From the NCBI RefSeq assembly GCF_001559865.1, contig NZ_LOHE01000074.1, positions 1 through 64,000 of the forward strand: a stretch of DNA of 64,000 nt, written 5' to 3'. Both the position numbers and the translations under genes were made by a program. The notes beneath the pieces are model-generated. The model was not told where the DNA came from, did not search any database, and saw only the letters and a program-made list of their open reading frames with translations. Positions 46,680-55,984 of this stretch are shown piece after piece. Position 1 is the stretch's first letter. Every line of letters begins with the position of its first letter. This stretch comes from Abyssisolibacter fermentans (GTDB lineage: Bacteria; Bacillota; Clostridia; Tissierellales; MCWD3).

Positions 46680-47621
46680 TTAAAATTTATCTTCAATATA
46701 TTTTTCAGCTTGTGTAGCTGCTATTGCTCCATCAGCACTTGCAGTTACAACTTGTCTTAGTGATTTAACTCTACAATCTCCTGCTGCAAAAACACCTTCT
46801 ATGTTAGTCTTCATATTAGCATCAGTTATAATATACCCTCTTTCATTCATATCTACTACACCTTTGAATAATTCAGTTTGTGGCATGTAACCAATGAATA
46901 CGAAAATACCAAATGTTCCATCTTCTTCATCTGCATCTAATTGAGTTAATTCACCTGTTTCTCTATTTTTAACTACTATAGATTCAGCTATACCTTCACC
47001 TTTTATTTCAACTATTTCACTATTCCATAAGAAATCAATTTTTTCATTTTTAAAAGCTTTTTCTTGTATAGACTTTGCTGCTCTAAGTGCATCTCTTCTA
47101 TGAACTATAGTAACTTTTCTTGCGAATTTAGTTAAAAACATAGCTTCTTCAACTGCGGCATCTCCACCGCCAACTACAAACACTTCAAAATCTTCAAAGA
47201 ATGCACCGTCGCATGTTGCACAGTAAGAAACACCTTTACCAGTCAATTCTTTTTCTCCTGGGCATCCTATTTGCCTTGGTTTTGCTCCTGTGGCAATAAT
47301 AACTGATTTTGCTCTATATTCTTCTTTTTCACCTTTTATAACCTTAATATCTCCATCTAACTCTATGCTTAATATTGTGTCCTTAATTCTTTTAGCTCCA
47401 AATCCTTCAGCTTGCTTTACCATTCTAGCTATCAATGATGGTCCTGTTGCATCTTCAATTGATCCAGGATAATTTTCTACCTCTTCAGTAGTTACTATCT
47501 GTCCACCTGCTTTTTCTTTTTCAATTATTATTGTATTCATTCTAGCGCGACCAGCGTATAATCCTGCAGATAAACCAGCTGGACCTGAACCTATTATAGC
47601 AACATCATAAATATTTTCCAT
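46680..47621 (-). CDS. trxB: Thioredoxin reductase
   Basis: FAD-dependent NAD(P)H:thioredoxin reductase, 313 residues. FAD site GSGPAGLSAGLYAGRA at the N-terminus; redox Cys134/Cys137 in SYCATCDGAFF; NAD(P)H site VGGGDAAVEEAMF; C-terminal FAD site GVFAAGDCR. It supplies electrons for glycine reduction. The ATG at 47621 is chosen because AGGAG lies 8 bases upstream; the GTG at 47630 overlaps that site. It follows grdX by 33 bases. Confidence 0.96.
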   Translation of the reverse strand: MENIYDVAIIGSGPAGLSAGLYAGRARMNTIIIEKEKAGGQIVTTEEVENYPGSIEDATGPSLIARMVKQAEGFGAKRIKDTILSIELDGDIKVIKGEKEEYRAKSVIIATGAKPRQIGCPGEKELTGKGVSYCATCDGAFFEDFEVFVVGGGDAAVEEAMFLTKFARKVTIVHRRDALRAAKSIQEKAFKNEKIDFLWNSEIVEIKGEGIAESIVVKNRETGELTQLDADEEDGTFGIFVFIGYMPQTELFKGVVDMNERGYIITDANMKTNIEGVFAAGDCRVKSLRQVVTASADGAIAATQAEKYIEDKF

Positions 47622-47654
47622 GTAATTCACTCCTTTATTATTTCTATTTAACGC

Positions 47655-48023
47655 TTATTTATTCTTTAAAGCATTTTCAATTAATGTTTTATCAATCAAT
47701 TGAAAATCCTCTAGTATACTCTCTTTCCAATGTGGTCTTTTGGCATTGTTATAAAATTTGTTAGTTGTTTCAATGCTTTTCTCTATAATCATTAATGAAT
47801 CCATATCTAACTTACCTATTGATTGCTTAGATACAGCGAGTGACTTATAAGGTGTTTCATTTGGTTTAACGCTTCCTGATAATGGATGTGTTAATAATTT
47901 ATGTCCTTTATGTATCATATCTCTTACTTGTTTCAATATTTCTAAATAGTCAATTTCCTTAAATATTATGTCATATTCCGAAAATTTTTCCTTCACTAAA
48001 GGATTATTTGTAATTATAATCAA
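47655..48023 (-). CDS. grdX: GrdX family protein
   Basis: About 122 residues, the usual first gene of glycine, sarcosine and betaine reductase operons; its biochemical role is not established. The family core is visible: VRDMIHKGHKLLTHPLSGSV, KPNETPYKSLAVSK, and a C-terminal helical segment. The start is uncertain. The TTG at 48023 is spaced correctly from AAGGAAG; a GTG at 48032 lies directly against that site. The frame continues upstream to 48152 through repeat DNA, which should not be included. Expression is controlled by the upstream tandem glycine riboswitch. Confidence 0.85.
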   Translation of the reverse strand: MIIITNNPLVKEKFSEYDIIFKEIDYLEILKQVRDMIHKGHKLLTHPLSGSVKPNETPYKSLAVSKQSIGKLDMDSLMIIEKSIETTNKFYNNAKRPHWKESILEDFQLIDKTLIENALKNK

Positions 48024-48063
48024 TTTATACACTTCCTTTTGTATAATGTGAAATATTGATATA

Positions 48064-48128
48064 AAACACCTACTCAGTTCCTTTCTAGGAGTAAAATATT
48101 CACTTATAATCATAGATTTTAGCTCTTT
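48064..48128 (-). repeat. Dispersed repeat module C in the grdX leader
   Basis: On the minus strand it reads GAGCTAAAATCTATGATTAT, then AAGTGAATATTTTACTCCTA and GAAAGGAACTGAGTAGG. It matches 57690-57757 and the reverse of 59608-59680. It lies between the riboswitch terminator and the grdX start, so it is transcribed in the grd mRNA leader. Confidence 0.75.
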
Positions 48129-48132
48129 GCTC

Positions 48133-48171
48133 ACAAAAAGAGCATAAAACATTAAACAATGCCTTATGCTC
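48133..48171 (-). terminator. Expression-platform terminator of the glycine riboswitch
   Basis: AGAGCATAAGG pairs with the downstream TTATGCTCT followed by TTTTTG on the minus strand. Its 5' arm overlaps the 3' strand of the second aptamer's P1 helix (CAGAG), so glycine binding and termination are mutually exclusive. This predicts an ON switch. Confidence 0.85.
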
Positions 48172-48340
48172 TGTTTTAAACCTGAGAGATTCTTCTTTTT
48201 TTCAAAAGAGTTGCTCCTACGGTGCTTTTACGCTCTTCAGAGTTCTGTCGAAATACGGTCCCTTTGCCTGAGAGCTTCACATTTGAACGGCAAGCTCAAC
48301 GCTTACTCCTTCGGCGACACTTTGTTCTCTCCCGTATTCT
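48165..48340 (-). promoter_or_regulatory. Tandem glycine riboswitch (gcvT type)
   Basis: Two aptamers in series. Aptamer 1 (about 48253-48337) has ATACGGGAGAG, GCCGAAGGAGTAAGC and CTCTCAGGCAAAGGGACCGT. Aptamer 2 (about 48165-48246) has GAACTCTGAAGAG, CACCGTAGGAGCAA and AATCTCTCAGGTTTAAAACA. The conserved GCCGAAGGRG and CTCTCAGGYAAA blocks and the short linker are typical. It sits 5' of grdX and is followed by an intrinsic terminator, so it couples the glycine reductase operon to glycine. Between it and 48632 only AT-rich sequence is seen. Confidence 0.96.
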
Positions 48341-48631
48341 TCATCCAGTTTTTTATATGCTATTTTTATCAGTTATCTTTTACAATTTTATTATAATACA
48401 CACTAATTCTTTATACAACAAATTTTTTTAAATATTTCTTTATTTTAAATTTTACTATATACTACCTGATTATTTTGATAGAATATATTTATACATATAT
48501 TACTCATTTGACTAATATATTATTCATTTAACTAATTAAGATATCAAAAATATAGCATAAATAATACAGCTGTATAATTCAAGATATTCAATAAATTAGA
48601 AATGGTGTATAATTTTAATGGAGGCGATCTT

Positions 48632-48904
48632 ATGAAAGAACTAAAAACCACTAATTATAAATTTTTCCAAAATAGGAAGTGTGAATTCTTCCCTTGTCAT
48701 AAAGTCAATGACGATTCAAGTTTTAATTGTCTTTTCTGTTTTTGCCCTCTTTTTATGCTAAAAGATAAATGCGGAGGCAATTTTAAATACAAAGATGGTA
48801 TAAAGGATTGTAGTAATTGTCTAATTCCTCATAGTAAAGGTGGATATGACTATATAATGACTAAAATGAAGGATGTAATAGAAAAAGCTAAAATAGATGA
48901 ATAA
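48632..48904 (+). CDS. Cysteine-rich small domain protein
   Basis: 90-residue cytoplasmic protein with ten cysteines arranged as CEFFPCHK, NCLFCFCPLF, KCGG and DCSNCLIPH. This pattern matches the cysteine-rich small domain family, presumed to bind zinc or an Fe-S cluster. Its function is unknown; relatives are found in anaerobes. The ATG at 48632 follows GGAGGCG by seven bases; an upstream in-frame ATG at 48602 has no ribosome site. It is transcribed alone, divergently from the grd operon. Confidence 0.75.
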   Translation: MKELKTTNYKFFQNRKCEFFPCHKVNDDSSFNCLFCFCPLFMLKDKCGGNFKYKDGIKDCSNCLIPHSKGGYDYIMTKMKDVIEKAKIDE

Positions 48905-49027
48905 GTCCTTGTTTGAATATGGATAATAGCGGCTTAAGCCAAGTTATTATTGGTTTTTCATATATATTTTCTATTGCTATTCTTTGTCGGGTACATGACT
49001 TATTATTTCAGATGAGTGTATTAAAAA

Positions 49028-49060
49028 AGGTTGGCTAAAAAATTATTTTTAAGCCAACCT
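49028..49060. terminator. Terminator between the Cys-rich gene and the Na/Pi cotransporter gene
   Basis: AGGTTGGCTTA / TAGCCAACCT hairpin followed by TTTTTTA on the minus strand. It ends the cotransporter transcript and may serve the plus strand too (CTATTTTT). Confidence 0.88.
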
Positions 49061-49093
49061 CTATTTTTATATTAACGCTTTATATTATATCAA

Positions 49094-50719
49094 CTATTTA
49101 ATAGCATCACGTATAGCTAATGCAATATTTGATGCATGATCTGCTATTCTTTCTAAATTACTTATTACATCTAAAAATACAATTCCTGAACTACCTGAAC
49201 ATAGTTGTTTATTCAATCTGTCTATGTGATTAGCTCTTAACTGTTTTTCCATTTTATCAATATCTTCTTCTAAAACGAATACAGCACTTACATATTCTTC
49301 ACTTGGGTTTTTATATGCTTTTAAAGATTGTTCAAATGATTCTTGCACTTTGCCAAACATTATATCTAGCTCTTTTAATGCATAATCAGACATTTTTAAA
49401 TTGTTATCAATTCTATATTGTGCAAATTCAGCTAAATTATCAGCGTGATCTCCAATTCTTTCCAAATCATTAATTGTGTTAAGCAAAGCCGTAACTACCA
49501 AATGTTGATTATCAGTTAGTGGTGCATTTAAAAGTTCAACCAAATAGTTTGTAATAGCTTTTTCCATCCAATTAATTTTCTTTTCGTCTTCAAATACTTT
49601 ATGTGCAAGTTTTTCGTCCGCTTTAAGAAAAGCTTCTTTAGATAAAGCTAATGTTTTCTTAACTAACTTACCCATTCTTAATACTTCTTTTGATGCCATG
49701 CCTACAGCAATGGATGGTGTTTCCATAATCCTTGAATCAAGGTATTTAAGGCCCTGAACTTCATCTTCATCATCTGTACCTGGTATAAGCCTAGTGGCTG
49801 CTTTAACTATTAATTCCGCAAATGGGAAAAGTATTATCGTATTAGCTATATTAAATATAGTATGAGCATTTGCTATTTGTCTCTTAATATTTGTCGGGTT
49901 CATAGATTCTATGAAACTCTTAATCGGGAATATATATATTGCTATCATAAATATTGTAGTACCTAATATGTTAAATAATAAATGCATAACTGCTGCTCTT
50001 TTGGCAGTTTTATTAGCGCCAAAGCTTGATAATAGAGCGGTAACACATGTACCTATATTTTGACCAAATAATATGGGAAATGCTATATCCAGTGTGACTA
50101 ATTCAGATGCATACGCAACAGCAAGTAATAGACCCATAGATGCACTACTACTTTGAACAATTACAGTAATTCCAAAGCCAACTAAAATGCCTAAAAATGG
50201 ATTATTTAAACTTTTGATTAAATTTTCAAAGACTGGAGAATCTGCTAGTGGCTTCAAAGCTCCAGACATCAAAGACATACCTAAGAAAAGAACACCAAAT
50301 CCTATTAAAACTTCTGCAATTTCCTTATTTTTCTTCTTTGATGATAATAACCAAATACCAACACCTATAGCTATCACAAGAGGTGCGATATCAGTAAGCT
50401 TAAATGCAATAAGCTGTGCTGTTACAGTTGTACCTATATTAGCACCCATTATTATACCTATTGCTTGAGATAATGACATCAATCCTGCATTAACAAAACC
50501 TACTACCATAACTGTAGTAGCACTACTACTTTGTATTAGCATTGTAACCAATGCTCCTACTAATACTCCCATAAACTTATTATTAGTGAGTATTTCGATT
50601 AGCTTTTTAAGCTTATCTCCTGCTACTTTTTGCAGTCCCATTCCCATTAAATTCATGCCATACAAAAATAATCCCAGTCCACCAAGAACTGTAAAAGTCG
50701 TATTCATTATATTAGTCAT
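49094..50719 (-). CDS. Na/Pi cotransporter family protein with PhoU-like domain
   Basis: 541-residue membrane protein. The N-terminal 310 residues hold two inverted Na/Pi-cotransport repeats, each with the QSSSA signature (LIQSSSATTVMVVGFVNAG and VIVQSSSASMGLLLAVAYAS). The C-terminal 200 residues (about 340-541) are helical and PhoU-like, with two NDLERIGDHADNL / ISNLERIADHASNI metal-binding repeats. Such YjbB/NptA-type proteins move phosphate with sodium, as importer or efflux valve; the PhoU part probably regulates transport. The ATG at 50719 follows AGGAGG. It is monocistronic. Confidence 0.92.
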   Translation of the reverse strand: MTNIMNTTFTVLGGLGLFLYGMNLMGMGLQKVAGDKLKKLIEILTNNKFMGVLVGALVTMLIQSSSATTVMVVGFVNAGLMSLSQAIGIIMGANIGTTVTAQLIAFKLTDIAPLVIAIGVGIWLLSSKKKNKEIAEVLIGFGVLFLGMSLMSGALKPLADSPVFENLIKSLNNPFLGILVGFGITVIVQSSSASMGLLLAVAYASELVTLDIAFPILFGQNIGTCVTALLSSFGANKTAKRAAVMHLLFNILGTTIFMIAIYIFPIKSFIESMNPTNIKRQIANAHTIFNIANTIILFPFAELIVKAATRLIPGTDDEDEVQGLKYLDSRIMETPSIAVGMASKEVLRMGKLVKKTLALSKEAFLKADEKLAHKVFEDEKKINWMEKAITNYLVELLNAPLTDNQHLVVTALLNTINDLERIGDHADNLAEFAQYRIDNNLKMSDYALKELDIMFGKVQESFEQSLKAYKNPSEEYVSAVFVLEEDIDKMEKQLRANHIDRLNKQLCSGSSGIVFLDVISNLERIADHASNIALAIRDAIK

Positions 50720-50864
50720 ATAAGTCCTCCTAAGTATTTTTTCGCACAAAATATATGATATAACAAAATCTAATAACTTATGTTAAATCTATGTTAAATT
50801 TATTAATTTTTTTTACAGGTATATTTTGTAAATACATATTTGGATATCAATTGTGCTTATTAAA

Positions 50865-51029
50865 CTCAATTATTCATAGAAAATTATATCAATAATCAGA
50901 GCTGAAATAAATATAAAATAAAGACTTTGTATATAATTATTTACATGATTAGCTAATTTTTATACACCACATCAACTAGGTAAGCCTTCGAATTTACCTA
51001 ATGCTTACAATTCAGAAAATCAGGATTAA
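50865..51029. repeat. Dispersed repeat, degenerate copy 5
   Basis: Left terminus AATTATTCATAGAAAATTAT (50868-50887) and right terminus AAAATCAGGATTAA (51016-51029). The interior GCCTTCGAATTTACC and CAATTCAG recalls module A. It fills most of the gap between trmL and the cotransporter gene (50720-51083); nothing else is recognisable there. Confidence 0.6.
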
Positions 51030-51083
51030 TAAATTAAAAATTTATTATAACTATGTATTTTATAAACAAAACTTAATATATCA

Positions 51084-51554
51084 TTATCTTAAATCTAAAT
51101 AATTAACTTGTCTTAATGCTTCATATACTATAATTCCAACTGAATTTGCTAAATTTAATGATCTTGCAGATTCACAATTTCTCATAGGTATTCTTATGCA
51201 CTGTTCTTTATTACCATTCAATATATCTACTGGTATACCCTTTGTTTCTTTTCCAAATACTAGAAAACATTCATCAGAATATTTGACATCTGAATGTGTT
51301 TGATTAGCTTTAGTTGTAGCATAAAAAAATTTATTTTTATCATGTTTATTTAATAACTCTTCAAATGAATCATAATATCTTACATCTAATAAATCCCAGT
51401 AATCTAATCCTGCTCTTTTTAAATGTTTACTATCTAATGAAAATCCTAATGGTCTTATCAGATGCAATACAGATCCCGTTGCCGCGCATGTTCTGGCAAT
51501 ATTTCCAGTATTTTGTGGAATTTCAGGTTCAATCAATACAATATTTAAAGCCAC
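51084..51554 (-). CDS. trmL: tRNA (cytidine/uridine-2'-O-)-methyltransferase TrmL
   Basis: SPOUT-class methyltransferase of 156 residues that 2'-O-methylates the wobble base 34 of tRNA-Leu isoacceptors. Family signatures: LNIVLIEPEIPQNTGNIART, LHLIRPLGFSL, the knot-forming LVFGKETKGIP and IPMRNCESARSLNLANSVGI. The start is set at GTG 51554, with GGAG eight bases upstream. A GTG at 51563 overlaps the ribosome site. It lies 24 bases after the HAD phosphatase gene on the same strand and is probably co-transcribed with it. Confidence 0.94.
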   Translation of the reverse strand: MALNIVLIEPEIPQNTGNIARTCAATGSVLHLIRPLGFSLDSKHLKRAGLDYWDLLDVRYYDSFEELLNKHDKNKFFYATTKANQTHSDVKYSDECFLVFGKETKGIPVDILNGNKEQCIRIPMRNCESARSLNLANSVGIIVYEALRQVNYLDLR

Positions 51555-51577
51555 ATATATCACTCCTTACCATATTT

Positions 51578-52399
51578 TTATCCAATTAAATCTTTTAATA
51601 CTTTCGCTACTCCATCATTATCATTTGTATCTGTAACTATATTTGCAAGCCTTTTTACTTCTTCTTCTCCATTACCCATAGCTACACCTGTACCAGCAAA
51701 CTCAATCATGGAAATATCATTGTGATTATCTCCTATTGCTATTACTTCATTCCTATTTATATTAAATATTTTACATAATTCCTTCAAAGCGTTACCTTTT
51801 GATACTCCCGCATTCATAATATCAAAGCTACCTCTCCATGAGCTAACTACTTCTATGCCTTTTAAACTCATAATTTGCTGTTTTATTCGATTAAGTTTTT
51901 CATCATCTTCCTCTACTACAACATATTTATATATTTTAGGCTTATGCTCTTTTACATAGTTCTTGACATCATCCAATACAACTACTTTTACTTTAAAAAT
52001 ATCCTCAGCATTTGTTTTCCATTCACCATATTTATTTGACATACTTTCTAAATTTTTTAGATAAAAGTTCTTATTATCATAAAATCTATAAAATGCATTA
52101 TTTTCTTCTAATATATCTATAATTTTATTCGCATTATACATGTCTATATCATTATCATAAATAACTCGGTTTTTATGATATTCGCATACATAAGCTCCAT
52201 TACATGCAATAATTGGTGTTATTAAACCTAATAAATGTGCATAATATTTTGCTGATGTAAAGATTCTCCCTGTTGATATTACTACTTGAATTCCTTTTTC
52301 CGTAGCTACTTTAAGCATATTTTTGTTTTTATCTGAAACTACGTTATCACTATTTAGCAAAGTTCCATCCATATCTACAGCTATGAGTTTATAATTCAT
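51578..52399 (-). CDS. Cof-type HAD-IIB family phosphatase
   Basis: 273-residue hydrolase of the haloacid dehalogenase superfamily. Catalytic motif I is AVDMDGTLLNSDN, motif II ISTGRIF, motif III has the Lys of GVSKGNALKELC, and motif IV is AIGDNHNDISMIEFAG. A type IIB cap occupies about 85-185. Substrates are usually sugar phosphates or phosphorylated cofactors such as FMN or PLP; the specific one is not predictable. GAGGTG precedes the ATG. It is likely the first gene of a pair with trmL. Confidence 0.9.
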   Translation of the reverse strand: MNYKLIAVDMDGTLLNSDNVVSDKNKNMLKVATEKGIQVVISTGRIFTSAKYYAHLLGLITPIIACNGAYVCEYHKNRVIYDNDIDMYNANKIIDILEENNAFYRFYDNKNFYLKNLESMSNKYGEWKTNAEDIFKVKVVVLDDVKNYVKEHKPKIYKYVVVEEDDEKLNRIKQQIMSLKGIEVVSSWRGSFDIMNAGVSKGNALKELCKIFNINRNEVIAIGDNHNDISMIEFAGTGVAMGNGEEEVKRLANIVTDTNDNDGVAKVLKDLIG

Positions 52400-52548
52400 T
52401 CCATATCACCTCTGTTTTCTCTTGTATTGTTTTTCATACTGCCTATTTACATATCATCCACAGTATGAATAACTAAGATTATCTATATAGTATATACAAT
52501 GATATGAATTATTACAAACTTTTTTATTTAATCTTCTTTTGACTCCAT

Positions 52549-54798
52549 TTATAATAATATTCTTTTCTCTATTGTTAACTTATAATATTGAAATTTATAT
52601 CTTCCTATCTTTTCTTTTATATACTCTTGGTATTTATTGTAATAATTTTTTACATATTCAGCTTCTTCTTTACGTACATTGTCCTGACTATAAACAGCTT
52701 TATTGTAAATGTTGGCCAATATTTTAAAATCAAGGTTGATAAAATTTAATTTATTTCTATTCTTTTTTGAATATTCTAAAAAAGTTTCAGAAGGACGTCT
52801 TTCTATTCCATCTTTCTTCATAAATTCTAGTATCATATCAATATAAAAGATTGCTTTTCTATTATCATTATTGTCAATAACATAAATTTTTTTCCTAATT
52901 ATTATTATATTCCTATAAATTATAATTGCAAGAATACTTAATAAAATTATTATTAAAATCCCTATGATTAACATAATTGTTTTAATATTATTATATGTTT
53001 TATGATCTTGTTCATTATAAGTTACCTTCTCATTGTTGTTTAAAGTAGCAATATCTAAGCATAAATCCTCTTCATTAATATATCTTCTCTTATTATTATG
53101 AAGCTTTGTGCCATCATATTCTCTAATTTCACTTTTAGATTGCTTAGTTTCGACAGACACTATTGAAAAAGCTGGCGTAGGCTCAAAGGTTATCCAACCT
53201 CTATCTTCAACATATGCTTCTACCCATGCATGTGCATTACTATTATATACATTATAGACACCTTTTACTTTATCATTTGACATTCTAAAACCTTCTACAT
53301 ATCTACTTGGTATATTACAGCATCTTGCCATAACTGTCATAGCCGTTGCAAAATAAGTGCAATAACCTTTTTTTAAGTCAAACAAAAAGTAATCTACAAA
53401 ATCTCTATTATATGGATTATATTCAGCATCTAATGAATATTCAAAATTGTTTCTTAAATATTTTTCTATTTCTTTTAATTTTTCATAATCACTACTACTA
53501 TCCTTAACTATTTTATCAGTTAAATCCTTAACTCTCTGTGGCAAAATTTCAGGTAATTGTACATATAGTTTTCTTTCTTCTTCTTTAATTTTTTTGAAAT
53601 TTTGGCTATATTCCTTTGATGAAGGTTTTACATAATATGCTTTGTATCTTTCTTTATCCAAAATCATTCTACCACTCATCATTTCAAAATCAGTATTAGC
53701 ATAATAATTATCTTTAATTTTTATTTTTGTACATAATAGTGGACTAAATAATGTTGATGATGCCATATCTACATGCTCAATTTCTAAGATGTTAATATCT
53801 CCTTTTACAGTATTATCTTTGATGAGATTTAAGTTACATCCCCCGACCTGATTTTGAAAAAGCTTTTTAGTGCTTTTCCAATAAAAACCTGTATATATAT
53901 TAGATACTCTTCCTCTAAGATATTCTTTGTTTTCACCTCTAACTTTTAAAACTAATTTGCTAGAAGGCAAAACTGGTCCTCCCAATCTAATTCTATCATT
54001 TTGAAAGCCAGTCGACGATAAATCAAAGCCTATTTCAGAGCCATAATTAATCGATTTTTTTTGTTCATTTCTCCAATAAGTTAATTGAGGAAATTTGTCC
54101 TGTATATTTTTATCAAGCCATTTCCATGTTATAGGAGAAACATCTTTAGGAATAAGAAAAACAAAAAATGCAATAAGAAAAGATGTAATTAATGTGTATA
54201 TTACCCATTTGCTTTCACTAAAGCAAATTAAATCTTTACCATCTGTTTTCCACTGTTTATAATATTTTTCGTATGAATTATTCCCCATCATTATCAAGAC
54301 TAAGAAACAAAAGATTGTATAATAGGTTAATGCATTATCCATGTAGTTAAACCAACTAATAATAAATATACCAGTCCCAATTAGTATTTTTATAATAATT
54401 ATATTGTTTTTAATAAAAATTAAATATGATATACATGTAATTAACATACAGATTAAAGATAATAAAATATAGCTATAACTTTGATGGATAATGGTGTAGC
54501 CCTCTATATATCTTATAGACCAAGTAAAAAAATCATACAACACATATTTGAAATGCAAGTATTCCTTATTAAAATAAACTGCAAAAACTACAAATGCTAC
54601 TAGTAGTAAAAAAGTTGTTATAGCAACATATTTCTTTTTATGTTTAAGTTTATATATAAAAAGAGTTATTATTATTGGTAAACTCAATATTATTAAAACA
54701 TTAATTTTAGTTAGCTGCCATTGCAACATATTCATAATATAAAATAAAAACAAATAACTCATAGCAATATTTATCAATGCAAATATTTTATTTTTCAT
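52549..54798 (-). CDS. Transglutaminase-like membrane protein (TgpA family)
   Basis: 749-residue protein. The N-terminal 210 residues hold about six or seven membrane helices. The extracytoplasmic region (about 235-615) contains a transglutaminase core with catalytic Cys in KKGYCTYFATAMTVMARCCN, His in NAHAWVEAYV and the following Asp/Glu in GWITFEPTP. One more helix (about 617-640) leads to a C-terminal cytoplasmic DUF4129-like tail. It is the third gene of a MoxR-DUF58-TgpA operon, a widespread set thought to assemble or process envelope proteins. The exact reaction is unknown. GAGGTG precedes the ATG; there is a four-base gap from the DUF58 gene. Confidence 0.88.
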   Translation of the reverse strand: MKNKIFALINIAMSYLFLFYIMNMLQWQLTKINVLIILSLPIIITLFIYKLKHKKKYVAITTFLLLVAFVVFAVYFNKEYLHFKYVLYDFFTWSIRYIEGYTIIHQSYSYILLSLICMLITCISYLIFIKNNIIIIKILIGTGIFIISWFNYMDNALTYYTIFCFLVLIMMGNNSYEKYYKQWKTDGKDLICFSESKWVIYTLITSFLIAFFVFLIPKDVSPITWKWLDKNIQDKFPQLTYWRNEQKKSINYGSEIGFDLSSTGFQNDRIRLGGPVLPSSKLVLKVRGENKEYLRGRVSNIYTGFYWKSTKKLFQNQVGGCNLNLIKDNTVKGDINILEIEHVDMASSTLFSPLLCTKIKIKDNYYANTDFEMMSGRMILDKERYKAYYVKPSSKEYSQNFKKIKEEERKLYVQLPEILPQRVKDLTDKIVKDSSSDYEKLKEIEKYLRNNFEYSLDAEYNPYNRDFVDYFLFDLKKGYCTYFATAMTVMARCCNIPSRYVEGFRMSNDKVKGVYNVYNSNAHAWVEAYVEDRGWITFEPTPAFSIVSVETKQSKSEIREYDGTKLHNNKRRYINEEDLCLDIATLNNNEKVTYNEQDHKTYNNIKTIMLIIGILIIILLSILAIIIYRNIIIIRKKIYVIDNNDNRKAIFYIDMILEFMKKDGIERRPSETFLEYSKKNRNKLNFINLDFKILANIYNKAVYSQDNVRKEEAEYVKNYYNKYQEYIKEKIGRYKFQYYKLTIEKRILL

Positions 54799-54802
54799 TT
54801 TT

Positions 54803-55984
54803 TCACCTCAAAACTCCAGATATATTGTCGTTAATATCTACTAAATTGTACTTAATATTAAGCCTTGATAGTACATCTAACTGATGGACATTATTTTTAT
54901 CTTTCACAAAATTTCCTACCAACACTAATGCTACACAATAACCTTTTGCTTTTAAAGCTATTATTGCATCTTTTAAGCTTTCATCTATATTATTGGTTAC
55001 TATAATTAATACATTTCCATCATAATCTAAATCCTGTTCATTAGTTATAATCTCAGATATACTTATATCTTTAGTTGGTCTTATAAGTGATAAAACTTCT
55101 AGAAAAGCCATTATAGAGTTTATATTCCTGCCCGATACTCTCACTCTTTTATCTGTATATGTTGTGAGCTTGGTCTCGTATCCCTGTACTAGCATATGAT
55201 GACTTAAGCTTGCTGTACATTCAACTATTTTTTCTTCAATAGCGTTATCATAGTCTGTCATGTACTTGCTAATTTGAAAATCTAAGTAAACATGAATTTT
55301 AACTTGTGCTGATGAATCAAAGCATTTCACATATAACTCATCATTTTTAGCACTTGCTTTCCAATTAATCATCTTAAGGCTATCACCTATTCTATACTCT
55401 CTTAGTTGTTTGAAATTAGCATAATCATCATAGTATTTTTTAACTGCCATTACTTTTCCAAAGGATTCATTAGTTTGTATATTATATTCTTTTAATGGAT
55501 AAAGTTTAGGTAAAACCTTTAAATATGCTGAATCTGTCAACGTTATTTTATGTCTAGTTAATCCAAATACATCACCTATTATTACTTTTATTTCACTTAA
55601 ATCGTATTGACCTCTATGTTCACAAACTATCTCTCTTTCTACTGAAACTGTTTCAAAAGGATTTGATTGATATATTTCTTTTTTACTAGCTGTTTTAGAT
55701 AGTCTTTTAGGTAAGCTGTCTATTATTTCCATGAACGGAATTGGAAATACTGATGCATTGTATATCTTATACTCTATTTTTATGTTATCTTCTTTATTAA
55801 CACAAGTTTTATCCAGCCAAAAACTCACTACTAGATTTTTTTTTATATTTCGCATTGATAATAAAACATATATATATATAGCTAAAGTCAGAAAAAACAT
55901 TGTATACGAAAATTTCCCACCAACTAATAATGCTATAAGAAAACTCATTATTAATACTATATAATAAAGGCTTTTTTTAATCAT
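54803..55984 (-). CDS. DUF58 domain protein
   Basis: 393 residues with two N-terminal membrane helices (about 5-45) and a DUF58 core. The core carries the diagnostic FKQLREYRIGDSLKMINWKA (about 195-214), followed by a von Willebrand A-like region with VHVYLDFQ-type strands. DUF58 proteins partner MoxR AAA+ ATPases. The start codon overlaps the MoxR stop (ATGA), indicating translational coupling. Molecular role is not established. Confidence 0.9.
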   Translation of the reverse strand: MIKKSLYYIVLIMSFLIALLVGGKFSYTMFFLTLAIYIYVLLSMRNIKKNLVVSFWLDKTCVNKEDNIKIEYKIYNASVFPIPFMEIIDSLPKRLSKTASKKEIYQSNPFETVSVEREIVCEHRGQYDLSEIKVIIGDVFGLTRHKITLTDSAYLKVLPKLYPLKEYNIQTNESFGKVMAVKKYYDDYANFKQLREYRIGDSLKMINWKASAKNDELYVKCFDSSAQVKIHVYLDFQISKYMTDYDNAIEEKIVECTASLSHHMLVQGYETKLTTYTDKRVRVSGRNINSIMAFLEVLSLIRPTKDISISEIITNEQDLDYDGNVLIIVTNNIDESLKDAIIALKAKGYCVALVLVGNFVKDKNNVHQLDVLSRLNIKYNLVDINDNISGVLR

